This document shows positions 1 through 8,340 of a stretch of 64,000 bases of DNA, one piece after another. Each line of letters starts with the position of its first letter. Position 1 is the stretch's first letter. The stretch is taken from assembly GCA_963828555.1 (NCBI GenBank), contig CAWHEL010000002.1, positions 1,550,001-1,614,000 of the forward strand. Direction: 5' to 3'. This DNA is from JADJPO01 sp963828555 (GTDB lineage: Bacteria; Actinomycetota; Actinomycetes; Actinomycetales; Kineosporiaceae). A program made the position numbers and the translations under genes. The notes beneath the pieces were generated by a model, which was not told where the DNA came from, did not search any database, and worked only from the letters and a program-made list of their open reading frames with translations.

Positions 1-185
1 TCGTTGGAGAAGTCGCCGCCGAAGAAGGGCCAGTTGAGGTCCACGACGGACAGCTCCTCGACCTGGCCGGCGAGAGCGATCGCGTCCAGGATGGTGCGCG
101 GCTCGCCGTAGCCGTCGGTGGCGTAGCGGTCGACGTAGGTGGCGAAGTGCCAGATGCCGGCGCCGAACCGTTGAGTGCTGGTCAT
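1..185 (-). CDS. Sugar phosphate isomerase/epimerase-like TIM-barrel protein, 5' end only
   Basis: The gene runs off the left edge, so only about 61 N-terminal residues are visible. They begin MTSTQRFGAGIWHFATYVDR and go on through a segment with VEELSVVDLNWPF. This resembles the first beta strand and helix of xylose-isomerase-like (AP endonuclease 2 fold) sugar isomerases and epimerases. The ATG at 185 has a strong Shine-Dalgarno sequence (GAAGGAGACCCC just before it). It points the same way as the araBDA remnant and may belong to the same sugar locus. The exact substrate cannot be told from this fragment. Confidence 0.6.
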   Translation of the reverse strand, partial: MTSTQRFGAGIWHFATYVDRYATDGYGEPRTILDAIALAGQVEELSVVDLNWPFFGGDFSN

Positions 186-214
186 GGGGTCTCCTTCGAT
201 TCGAGGGTCAATCG

Positions 215-700
215 GTGCCTTGCCCGGGCGACGGCCTCTCGCCACCTGGCCCGGCGGGCACCGGCGACGTCGTCCGGCCGGCCGACCCGTTCGTCTTCGG
301 CCGCGCCGACGTCCTCCGCGCCGGCACCGACGCCACCGTCTTCGCCACCGGGACCCTGGTCAGCCGCGCCGTCGAGGCCGCCTCCGTCCTCGCGGACGAC
401 GGCGTCTCATTGCGGGTCGTCAACGTGTCCACCGTCGCCCCCCTCGACGAGGGCGTGGTGGTGGACGCTGCGCGGCAGACCGCAGCGATCGTGACCGCCG
501 AGGAGGCCACCGTCACCGGCGGGCTCGGCGCCGCGATTGGTCAAGTCGTGCTGGCGAACCACCCCGTGCCGGTTCGCATGCTCGGCGTTCCCCGCGCCTT
601 CGCCCCGACCGGCGACAACGACTTCCTGCTGGAGCACTTCGGCCTCACGGCCCAAGGCATCGTCGATGCGGTCACCGACCTGCTCACTGGCCGCCGGTGA
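215..700 (+). pseudogene. Transketolase C-terminal domain remnant
   Basis: From about 281 the frame encodes FVFGRADVLRAGTDATVFAT, then TAAIVTAEEATVTGGLGAAI and a C-terminal tail ending in LLTGRR. These match the last ~135 residues (Transketolase_C) of a transketolase or split-transketolase C subunit. The pyrimidine-binding domain that should come first is missing. A GTG at 215 with GAGGG upstream could in principle start translation, but the first ~22 codons are not transketolase-like. The 3' end overlaps the 3' end of araA by 17 nt on the other strand. I read it as a 5'-deleted relic. An expressed 161-aa fragment cannot be excluded. Confidence 0.7.
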
Positions 701-2201
701 GCCCGGCAGCCAGACGGTGGTAGGCGGCACCGGCCTGCAGGTCGGCGCGGTGACGGCGGATGGTGGTGCCGGCGTCGATCACCACCAGCTCGCTGGAGGT
801 CATCCGGGCCAGGGTCTCGATCGCCTCGAGCGGCACTGCGGTCGTGAGCACGGTGTGATGGCTGCCGGCCGCGAGCATCCAGGCCTCGGCGGACGTCGCC
901 AGATCCGGGTGGGGCTCCCAGACCGCGCGGGCGACGGGCAGCCGGGGCAGGTCCTGGTCGGGGGGGACGACGGTGATCTCGTTGGCGATGAAGCGGAACC
1001 GGTCGCCGAGGTCGACCAGGCACACCACGCGCCCGGGCCCCGGGCGGCCGGTGAAGACCATCCGCACCGGGTCCTCGCGGTCGCCGATGCCGAGTGGGTG
1101 GATCTCGATCCGCGGGGTGCCGTCGGCGATCGAGGGACAGACCTCGAGCATGTGCGTGCCGAGCACCCGTTCCGGGCCGGGGCCGAAGTGATAGGTGTAG
1201 TCCTCCATGAACGAGGTCCCGCCGCCGGGCGGCGTCATCGCCTTCAGGGTGGCCAGTAGGGCGGAGGTCTTCCAGTCGCCCTCACCGCCGAAGCCGTACC
1301 CCTCGGCCATCAGCCGTTGGACGGCGAGCCCGGGGAGCTGGCGCAGCCCGCCGAGGTCCTCGAAGTTGGTGGTGAAGGCGCCGAATCCGCCGTCGGTCAG
1401 CAGGCCGCGCAACGCGATCTCTATCGTGGCGCCGTAGACCAGGGACTCGTGCAGGACCCCACCGCGGCGCAGCTCGGCAGCGACGTCGTAGAGCTCCTCG
1501 TACTCCGCGGTCAACGCCTCGGCCTCGGCGTCGCCCACTTCGGCGACCGCATCGACCAGGGCGTTCACCCCGTACTGCTCGATCGACATGCCGAGAGCGA
1601 GTTGGGCTGCGGTCTTGTCGCCGTCCGTCACGGCGACGAAGCGCATGTTGTCGCCGAACCGGGCGAGTTTCAGGGTGCGCATGGTGTGTCGGCCGAGCGC
1701 GGCCCAGGCCCAGTCGGTCACCCGGCGGCCGACGGCCGGGCTTGTCGGATGGCCGACGACGATCGTGCGTGAGACGTTGGCCCGCGCTGCGAGGTGGGCG
1801 AGTTCACGGTCGCCGTGCGCCGCCTGGTTCAGGTTCATGAAGTCCATGTCCAGGGTCGACCACGGCAAGGACTGGTTGGCCTGGGTGTGCAGGTGCAGCA
1901 ACGGCTTGGCGAGTGCCTCGAACCCGGCGATCCACATCTTGGCCGGGGAGAAGGTGTGCATCCAGACGACGACGCCGACGCAGTCGTCGTCGGAAGTGGC
2001 GTCGAGCAGCGTGCGCCGGATCTGGTCGGGGGTGAGAACGACCGACTTCCAGACGATCTCGACCGGAGCGCTCACCTGGGCGGTGAGCTGCTCGGCGACG
2101 AGCTGGGACTGAGCGGCGACCTGGTCCAGCGTCTGCGGTCCGTAGAGCGCCTGGCTGCCGGTGACGAACCAGACGGTGCGCGTCGGGGAAGGACTGCTCA
2201 T
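684..2201 (-). CDS. araA: L-arabinose isomerase
   Basis: Converts L-arabinose to L-ribulose, a cytosolic Mn-dependent step. The N-terminus VWFVTGSQALYGPQTLDQVA is the classic AraA signature. Metal and catalytic positions are recognisable: Glu in GFGGEGDWKTSALL, Glu in SFMEDYTYHFGPG, His in GTHMLEVCPSI and His in GSHHTVLTTAVP. About 505 residues, close to the usual ~500. I start at the ATG at 2201, because TTGGAGACTCCC supplies a ribosome-binding site. The longer frame from a TTG at 2213 would use that same sequence as codons. It lies 45 nt downstream of araD on the same strand, in the order araB-araD-araA, and looks intact. Confidence 0.95.
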   Translation of the reverse strand: MSSPSPTRTVWFVTGSQALYGPQTLDQVAAQSQLVAEQLTAQVSAPVEIVWKSVVLTPDQIRRTLLDATSDDDCVGVVVWMHTFSPAKMWIAGFEALAKPLLHLHTQANQSLPWSTLDMDFMNLNQAAHGDRELAHLAARANVSRTIVVGHPTSPAVGRRVTDWAWAALGRHTMRTLKLARFGDNMRFVAVTDGDKTAAQLALGMSIEQYGVNALVDAVAEVGDAEAEALTAEYEELYDVAAELRRGGVLHESLVYGATIEIALRGLLTDGGFGAFTTNFEDLGGLRQLPGLAVQRLMAEGYGFGGEGDWKTSALLATLKAMTPPGGGTSFMEDYTYHFGPGPERVLGTHMLEVCPSIADGTPRIEIHPLGIGDREDPVRMVFTGRPGPGRVVCLVDLGDRFRFIANEITVVPPDQDLPRLPVARAVWEPHPDLATSAEAWMLAAGSHHTVLTTAVPLEAIETLARMTSSELVVIDAGTTIRRHRADLQAGAAYHRLAAGLTGGQ

Positions 2202-2246
2202 GGGAGTCTCCAAGCGGGAGGCCGGGGCGGCCGAGTGGCTGCGGGC

Positions 2247-2924
2247 TCAGGGCTGGCCGTAGGTGTTCTGGTAGCGGTCGAAGAGGGAGTTGATGTCGGC
2301 CTGGGCGATCGGCACCGGTGCACCTAGCTGCCGGGAGATGTGCACAGTGCGGGCGACGTCCTCGCACATCACGGCGGCCTTGACGGCGGCCCCGGCGGTG
2401 GCGCCGATGGTGAAGACGCCGTGGTTGCGCATCAGGACCGCGGGGGAGCGCGACCCGCGCAGGGTCTCGACGATGCCGCGCCCGATCGAATCGTCTCCGA
2501 TCAGAGCAAACGGGCCGACCGGGATGTCCCCGCCGAACTCGTCGGCGGCCATGGTGAGCACGCAGGGAACCGCCTCGCCCCGGGCCGCCCAGGCGGTGGC
2601 GTAGGTCGAGTGCGTGTGCACCACCCCACCGACGTGCGGCAGGTGCCGGTACACGTAGGCGTGGGCTGCGGTGTCCGAGGACGGTGCACGGTCGCCGTCC
2701 ACGAGCACGCCCTCGAGGTCGGTGACCACCATCGTGTGGGCGGAGAGTTCGTCGTAGGAGACGCCGGACGGCTTGATCACCAACAGGTCTGCCTCGGGTA
2801 CCCGCGCGGAGACGTTCCCGGCGGTCCAGACCACCAGACCGTAGCGGGGCAGCTCGGCATGCAGCGCCGCGACCTCGGCCCGGAGCTGGGCGACGGTGTC
2901 GCTGACAGCGGTGGTGAGACTCAT
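2247..2924 (-). CDS. araD: L-ribulose-5-phosphate 4-epimerase
   Basis: Class II aldolase/AraD-family zinc enzyme that converts L-ribulose 5-phosphate to D-xylulose 5-phosphate. The sequence shows the phosphate-binding GNVSAR, the paired zinc ligands in VVHTHSTYATAW and the third zinc histidine in LMRNHGVFTIG. The C-terminal YQNTYGQP ends with the family's conserved Tyr-Gly-Gln. 225 aa is near the family length (~231). Its ATG overlaps the stop of the araB fragment by 4 nt (ATGA), so the two were translationally coupled. With araB truncated, the native operon promoter appears to be lost. Confidence 0.95.
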   Translation of the reverse strand: MSLTTAVSDTVAQLRAEVAALHAELPRYGLVVWTAGNVSARVPEADLLVIKPSGVSYDELSAHTMVVTDLEGVLVDGDRAPSSDTAAHAYVYRHLPHVGGVVHTHSTYATAWAARGEAVPCVLTMAADEFGGDIPVGPFALIGDDSIGRGIVETLRGSRSPAVLMRNHGVFTIGATAGAAVKAAVMCEDVARTVHISRQLGAPVPIAQADINSLFDRYQNTYGQP

Positions 2925-3465
2925 CGGGAGAGCACCTCTCGACGAAGGGTGCGCAGCTCGTGCAGGACGTCGTCGCCGCCGCGACCGAAGTGGTCGTGCA
3001 GGCGCAGGTAGGCGGCGTAGAGCCTGTCGTAGACCGGCTGGGCCGTGGGGTCGGGCCGGTAGACGTCGCGGACGACGCGGCCCATCGCGGCGGCCGCGGC
3101 GGGGACGTCGGGGTAGGCGCCGGCGGCGACCGCGGCGTGGATCGCCGAGCCGAGAGCCGGCCCCTGCTCGGAGGAGATGATCGACAGAGGCATGCCGAGC
3201 ACGTCGCTGTAGACCTGCATCAGGAAGCCGTTCTTGACCAGCCCTCCGGTGACCACGAACTCGGTGACGGGCACCCCGGAGGCCGCGAAGGTCTCCACGA
3301 TGGTGCGGGCACCGAATGCGGTCGCCTCGATCAGGGCTCGATAGACGTCCTCGGGCCGGGTGGCCAGGGTGATCCCGAGGATCACTCCCGACAGATCGTG
3401 GTCGACCAGCACGGACCGGTTGCCGCTGTGCCAGTCCAGCGCCAGAAGGCCGTGCTGCCGGCGTC
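2921..3465 (-). pseudogene. araB: L-ribulokinase, C-terminal fragment (5' truncated)
   Basis: FGGY-family kinase that phosphorylates L-ribulose. The readable part starts at about 3460 with HGLLALDWHSGNRSVLVDHD and goes through ATAFGARTIVETF, VTGGLVKNG, PALGSAIHAAVAAG and a final RLHDHFGRG. It corresponds to the last ~180 residues of the usual ~560. The N-terminal sugar-binding half is absent. The frame stays open upstream to about 3520, but that stretch does not look like ribulokinase and runs into the hairpin repeat at 3530-3583. A GTG at 3412 could start a 163-aa product, which would lack kinase function. No 5' half is seen elsewhere in the window, so this looks like a deletion rather than a simple insertion. 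Confidence 0.85.
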
Positions 3466-3522
3466 CTGCGCGACCAGACCCGTGGGCCAGCTCGAGGAGG
3501 ACGCCGTCCGCTTCCGGCCCCG

Positions 3523-3583
3523 TCCAGATGAGCGCAACGTCACGCCGTGCTCGTCTGGCGAGTGCTGCGTGACGTTGCGCTCC
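3523..3583. repeat. Hairpin repeat copy A (16-bp inverted repeat)
   Basis: GAGCGCAACGTCACGC at 3530-3545 is perfectly inverted at 3568-3583, with a 22-nt spacer. The left arm with its flank (3523-3546) recurs at 21335-21358 with one mismatch in 24. The element lies exactly between the truncated araB and the six-gene operon. It has no T-tract. It could be a transcription stop, a dispersed actinobacterial palindrome or the scar of a rearrangement. Confidence 0.75.
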
Positions 3584-3699
3584 CCAGGGGTGTAGGACAA
3601 TACGGGCGGATCGGCGGAAAAACCTTGCGTTCGTGCGTCGTGATCCACCATGCTCCCCCGATCAGGTGAGACTCGGGCTCCGTTCACCAGAAGGCCGAC
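3584..3699 (+). promoter_or_regulatory. Leader of the six-gene giant-protein operon
   Basis: This 116-bp stretch between the hairpin and the first giant gene must hold the operon promoter if transcription starts locally. AGAAGG lies 5 nt before the ATG at 3700 and is an acceptable ribosome-binding site. No convincing -35/-10 pair or operator could be picked out by eye. Confidence 0.35.
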
Positions 3700-6600
3700 A
3701 TGGGCGTCTCCGCCTCGCACCCGCGCCGTCCGCGTCGTCCTTCACGCCCCGGCGCACCCAGGGGGCCCGAGCGGCCCGGCGGTGGCGGCCGGACGTCGGA
3801 TCCCGGAAGCCCCGATGATCTACCGGATGGTCTTCCCGATGACCTGCCCACCGACGGCCTGCCCGATCAGGTCCCCGCGATCGGCGTCCCCCTCCTGCTG
3901 CTCCCCGTGCGGATCGAGACGGTCTTCCGTCGTCGAGGCAAGGGCCCCGACCGCCTCTTCGTGCGCGTCGCGCCCGACACCATTCACGCCGACCTGCATC
4001 AGTCGGACCTGCAGGACGGCGAACGGGAGGCCGGACGCCGCTTCTGGGCCCTGGCCGGCAAGAGCGGCATCGCGCGTGCAGAGCTGGACGCCGTCTTCGC
4101 CCGCCTGGCCGCGCGGGTGGGACCGTTCCGTGCGGTCTGGGTGCTGGAGGCGACCCGGCCGGAGCCGGGGCCGAAGGCCGCTGCGCCTCTTCCCCCTCCG
4201 CCTCAGCCGAGCGCTGTGGCACGGGGCCGGGCCCGGCTGCTGCCGGACTATTGGCTGGTCACCGGGTATCAGCGGAATGAGCGGCTGTTCAGCGTGCGCG
4301 GCAACGCCATCCCGCCCGACCTGCCGCTCGCTCCGGAACTCGCCCCCCTCCTCGCCGCCGGCCCCGCACCGCGCACGATCCTGGACCTGCTCGATGCCCA
4401 GGGCCTGACCTGGGTGCACGACCTCGCGGCGGCAGAACAGGTCGGGATGGCCGTGCAGATCGACCTCCCGCCGACGTGGCATCCGCTGTCGGGCCTCGAC
4501 CTCTACGTCACCGGACGTCGGGCGCAGGCCGATCCACACGCCGAGGCGGACGCCGTCGCCGAGCTGCTCGCCGCGCACCAGTGGACACATGGCCTGGACT
4601 TCCTGCGCCGCGGAATGCCGACCAACACCACCACGGACGGTGCCACCGGCGTCAGCCTGAGCGCCCCCGATCTCGTCGCGCTGCTCGACTCCGTGCTGGG
4701 CACCACGTCCGACGCGCCGCCGCCGCGAGGGCCGGTCGGCCCCGCACCAGGAGGACGCGAAGCTCCTGACCTGCCGGATCGACCCGTGATCCGCTGGCAC
4801 CAGCGCACCTTCGCCGAGGCGACGGCCGCGGCGCTCGGTCTGGGGCCGTCGGTGCTCGACCGAGTCCCCACGGCGGACGACGAACAGCTGTCCCTCGGAC
4901 CGGCGATGAACGCGGCGCTGTGGCCGGCCGCCTGGGGATACCTGTTGCGCGACCTGCTCCCCGGTGTCGTCCCGGCCGAGGACGTGAGCTGGCTGCGTGA
5001 GCGGTTCGTGCACGACGTCCCCGCGGGCGGCGTGCTGCCGACGGTGCGTTGTGGGCGCCAGCCCTACGGCGTGCTCCCGGTCCTGGCCGGCCGGCAAGGC
5101 GGCGAGGACACCCTCGGCGCGGTGCTGGACGAGCTGCGCTGGGTCTGGGACAACGCCGTGGCGTCGGTGGCCCGGCTCGATCCGGACGTCACCGACCGGC
5201 CGGGCGACGCCGGGGGCCCCCGGCTCTCGCTGGAGGAGGCGAGTACCCGGCTGGCTCGGATCGTCGGGGCGACGCCGAACCCGTCCGACCTCGCCCTCCG
5301 CGGGGTGCGTGACGACAGCGAGTTGTTCGCGCAGGCCTGGGGAGTCGCCGTGATCGTCCTGGCGATCCTGCTGTCGGTGGCCCCGGACGTCGCCGGTGAG
5401 CTGGGCGAGCAGATGGCGGGCGCGGCGACCCTCGAGGCACTGATCGACGTCCTCGACGACACCATCCACGGTGGGTGGCCGGCCAGCGGCGCAGTGTGGA
5501 CGCTGGCGAACTCCGCCTCCAGCAGCCCGGAGGTCGCCGCGGCGGCCCAGGCCGCGATCGACTTCATCTCGGCGGCCCTCCTGAACGGTGGGCCGCTGGT
5601 CACCACGGGTGCCGACGGGCAGACGACGACCACCATCACGGCGCCGTTGCTCACCAACCACCTGACCCGGATCTCACCCGTGCTGGGACTCGAGCCGGAC
5701 CGGGAGCAGGTCACCGGGCTGTTCGATGACGACGCTCCCTCCCTGTTCGGCTCGCTCTTCGACGAGACCGCCACCGGCTGGACCGGACCGCTCGTCGGCG
5801 CGACCGACGCCGCTGACGGCACAGACGCCGGGGACGCGCAGGACGACGCCACGGAGCCCGCGACGTGGCTGGCCGCGCTGCTCGCCGAACTGAACGACCC
5901 GGAGCGCCCGGCATCCCCACCCGGCCTGCACCCGCCCCTGCTCTTCCAGCTGCTTCAGCATGCGGTGCGGTCGGTCCACCCACCGGACGTCGCGGCGCTG
6001 CGCTGGGGGCTGGGCCTGCTGGCCGAGGCCGCGGCCGGCGGTCGGATGCAGGATCCCGTGGCCGACCTCGAGACCCTGATGGGGGAGACGCTCGGGGCGT
6101 GCATGCACCGGATCGACGCCTGGTACGCCGGGTATGCCATGGCTGAGCTCGAGGGGCTGCGTCGTCTGCGCCCCGAGGGCCTGGTGGTCGGCGGGTACGG
6201 GGTCGTGCTCGGGCTGCGGCCCCGGCCGGACGGTGCCGGGCTCACGCAGGGCTTCGTCCACGCACCGAGCGCTGATCTCGCCGCCACCGCCGCCATCCTG
6301 CGCAGCGGGTGGAGCGCCCTGGGTGGTGGGGCCGCAGGTGGCGGCAGCGAGGGCGGGGGCCTGGCCCTGGACCTGTCCTCGGGCGCGGTCCGTGCGGCGT
6401 CGTGGATCGTGGACGGCGTCCGCGACGGCCAACGGTTGGGTCACGTGCTCGGCCGGTCCGTGGAGCGCCGACTGCACGACGCCGGGCTCGACGTACACAT
6501 CGCCCCGCTGCGACGTCTCGTGCTCGATGCCGGTGGCCAGACCCGTCGCCCGGCGCGGGCGATCGTCGACGGCTACCTGCTCGCCCGGGCCTGGCTCGGC

Positions 6601-8340
6601 GCCGACCAGGTGTCGGCACTGACCGAGCTCGAGCAGGACGTCGCCCATGCGCTGCTGCCCTACGCCGCGGCCGTGCCCGGGCTGGACGACGTCCTCGGCG
6701 CCCACGCCCGCGACCTGGACGCGGTCGCCGACACCGCGGTGGCCCAGGCGGTGCACGCGCTCGTCTGCGGCCAGCCCCAGGTCGCGTCCGCCACGCTGGA
6801 CGGGGTCTCCGGCGGGGACGCCGGGCCGGTTGCGCTGTCGGCCTTCCGCACCGAACGGGGTGGGCAGCGGGTCAGCCACCGGCTGGTGCTCGTGATCGAC
6901 CCGGCAGCCGAACCCGTCTCACCGGACACCGGTTCCGACACCTCACCCGCCGCTCAGGCCGAACCGGCACTGGACTCCTGGCTGGCGCGGGCGCTGCCCC
7001 TGGACCGGGTCGTCTACGGCGCCCGGGTCACCCAGGGCGGCGTGAGCACCACGACCGGCCCGTGGACCCTCGCCGAGACGGGCCTGACCCCGCTGGAGCT
7101 GCTCGCCGAGCTGCCCGACGGCCCCGACCTGGGGACCGGCCGACTGCACGACCGGCTCGCCTGGGCCACGCGGCTCGAGGCGGCCGCCGCCGGACGGCAG
7201 GTCGAGGTGGCGATCGAGGCCGACCCACCTGCTCCCGGGGCGGACGACATCCCGCTGCGGCTGTTCCTGCCCGCCGCGCAGGCGGTGCGCAGCCTGCTCC
7301 GGGCCGGGCGGGCGGCGACGACGGCCGACCTCGACACAGCCGGCACGACCGATGCTGAGTCCGGCGACCTCACCGAGCTGGCCACCCGCGCGCGTGGGCT
7401 CGTGGCGCGGGCCCGGGCGGACGCCGAGGCACTGCGCACCGCGCGGGACTCGGACGCGCCCACCGCCCAGCTGCTCACCGCCTCGGCGGCCTTGGCCCGC
7501 TGGCAGATCACCGACGCCGTGCACGGCGCCGGGTTGGCCGACCTCGCCCACGCGGGTGCCGGCGGCGATCCGGCCGATCGGCAGGCCCTGCTCGCGCAGG
7601 CGGGCACCACGCTCGCCGCCCTCGACGCCCGGCTCGCCGCGCACGACGCGGTGACCGGCGAGGATCTCGCGGCGACGACCGCTCGGATCGCCGCGGTGCT
7701 GCCCGGCGTCCCGGTCCTGCCCCTCCTGACGCCACCGCCTTCCCTGACCGACGGAGCCGAACCCGCGCGCTCCGCCGCGCGGCTCGGCGGGCCGGCCGGC
7801 GCGGTGCGCTGGCTGCAGCAGGTGGGCCGGGTGCGCGAGGCCAGTAGCATCGCGGCGTCCGCGGTGGAGTTGGTGGAGGCGGCCGGTGGCCTGCCCTGGC
7901 GGCCGCACCTGGTGCAGCTGCCGGACCACCCGAGCGAGGGATGGGCCGCCGTCACCCGCCCGAGCGTCGACGACCGCCCGCGAACCTGCCTGCTGGCCCT
8001 CGCCTGGCCAGAGGTACTCGGCCCGCAGGTGGCCGCGCTGGTCGTCGACGCCTGGACCGAGGTGATCCCGGATCAGCGCACCCGCACCGGCCTCGCCGTC
8101 CACGTCGACGCCCCGTCGGCCCGGGCCCCCCAGTTGCTGCTGCTCGGCGTGCCCGACGGCGAGTGGACCGACGCCTCCGTGCGCACGCTGGTCCTCGACA
8201 CCGTGGACGACGCCCGGCGACGCGCCGTCGGCCCGCAGGACCTGCAGGGCTGGGGTCAGTTCCTGCCCGCCGTGCACCTGGGCGCCGACCCCGACCCTGG
8301 CCCACCCACTGTCGAGCTCGCCCGGAGGGGGTCGGTGTGA
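3700..8340 (+). CDS. Giant protein 1 of unknown function (LPVRIET/GRQPYG family)
   Basis: 1546 aa, function not recognised. Residues 1-58 are Pro/Gly/Arg-rich and contain a repetitive acidic Leu-Pro-Asp segment (about 38-58). The conserved body then begins with VPAIGVPLLLLPVRIETVFR (residues 59-78). Other likely family motifs are GLDFLRRGMPTNTT (298-311), RCGRQPYGVLPV (450-461) and a hydrophobic stretch near 547-562. The C-terminal third is Ala-rich and helical-looking. No signal peptide, nucleotide-binding motif or catalytic motif was found. From memory, proteins with LPVR-ET-RF and GRQPYG motifs recur as uncharacterised giants in other bacteria. First gene of a six-gene operon, and it overlaps the next by GTGA (8337-8340). 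A structural or scaffold role is inference only. The start is uncertain because the N-terminal tail is low-complexity. Confidence 0.8.
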   Translation: MGVSASHPRRPRRPSRPGAPRGPERPGGGGRTSDPGSPDDLPDGLPDDLPTDGLPDQVPAIGVPLLLLPVRIETVFRRRGKGPDRLFVRVAPDTIHADLHQSDLQDGEREAGRRFWALAGKSGIARAELDAVFARLAARVGPFRAVWVLEATRPEPGPKAAAPLPPPPQPSAVARGRARLLPDYWLVTGYQRNERLFSVRGNAIPPDLPLAPELAPLLAAGPAPRTILDLLDAQGLTWVHDLAAAEQVGMAVQIDLPPTWHPLSGLDLYVTGRRAQADPHAEADAVAELLAAHQWTHGLDFLRRGMPTNTTTDGATGVSLSAPDLVALLDSVLGTTSDAPPPRGPVGPAPGGREAPDLPDRPVIRWHQRTFAEATAAALGLGPSVLDRVPTADDEQLSLGPAMNAALWPAAWGYLLRDLLPGVVPAEDVSWLRERFVHDVPAGGVLPTVRCGRQPYGVLPVLAGRQGGEDTLGAVLDELRWVWDNAVASVARLDPDVTDRPGDAGGPRLSLEEASTRLARIVGATPNPSDLALRGVRDDSELFAQAWGVAVIVLAILLSVAPDVAGELGEQMAGAATLEALIDVLDDTIHGGWPASGAVWTLANSASSSPEVAAAAQAAIDFISAALLNGGPLVTTGADGQTTTTITAPLLTNHLTRISPVLGLEPDREQVTGLFDDDAPSLFGSLFDETATGWTGPLVGATDAADGTDAGDAQDDATEPATWLAALLAELNDPERPASPPGLHPPLLFQLLQHAVRSVHPPDVAALRWGLGLLAEAAAGGRMQDPVADLETLMGETLGACMHRIDAWYAGYAMAELEGLRRLRPEGLVVGGYGVVLGLRPRPDGAGLTQGFVHAPSADLAATAAILRSGWSALGGGAAGGGSEGGGLALDLSSGAVRAASWIVDGVRDGQRLGHVLGRSVERRLHDAGLDVHIAPLRRLVLDAGGQTRRPARAIVDGYLLARAWLGADQVSALTELEQDVAHALLPYAAAVPGLDDVLGAHARDLDAVADTAVAQAVHALVCGQPQVASATLDGVSGGDAGPVALSAFRTERGGQRVSHRLVLVIDPAAEPVSPDTGSDTSPAAQAEPALDSWLARALPLDRVVYGARVTQGGVSTTTGPWTLAETGLTPLELLAELPDGPDLGTGRLHDRLAWATRLEAAAAGRQVEVAIEADPPAPGADDIPLRLFLPAAQAVRSLLRAGRAATTADLDTAGTTDAESGDLTELATRARGLVARARADAEALRTARDSDAPTAQLLTASAALARWQITDAVHGAGLADLAHAGAGGDPADRQALLAQAGTTLAALDARLAAHDAVTGEDLAATTARIAAVLPGVPVLPLLTPPPSLTDGAEPARSAARLGGPAGAVRWLQQVGRVREASSIAASAVELVEAAGGLPWRPHLVQLPDHPSEGWAAVTRPSVDDRPRTCLLALAWPEVLGPQVAALVVDAWTEVIPDQRTRTGLAVHVDAPSARAPQLLLLGVPDGEWTDASVRTLVLDTVDDARRRAVGPQDLQGWGQFLPAVHLGADPDPGPPTVELARRGSV

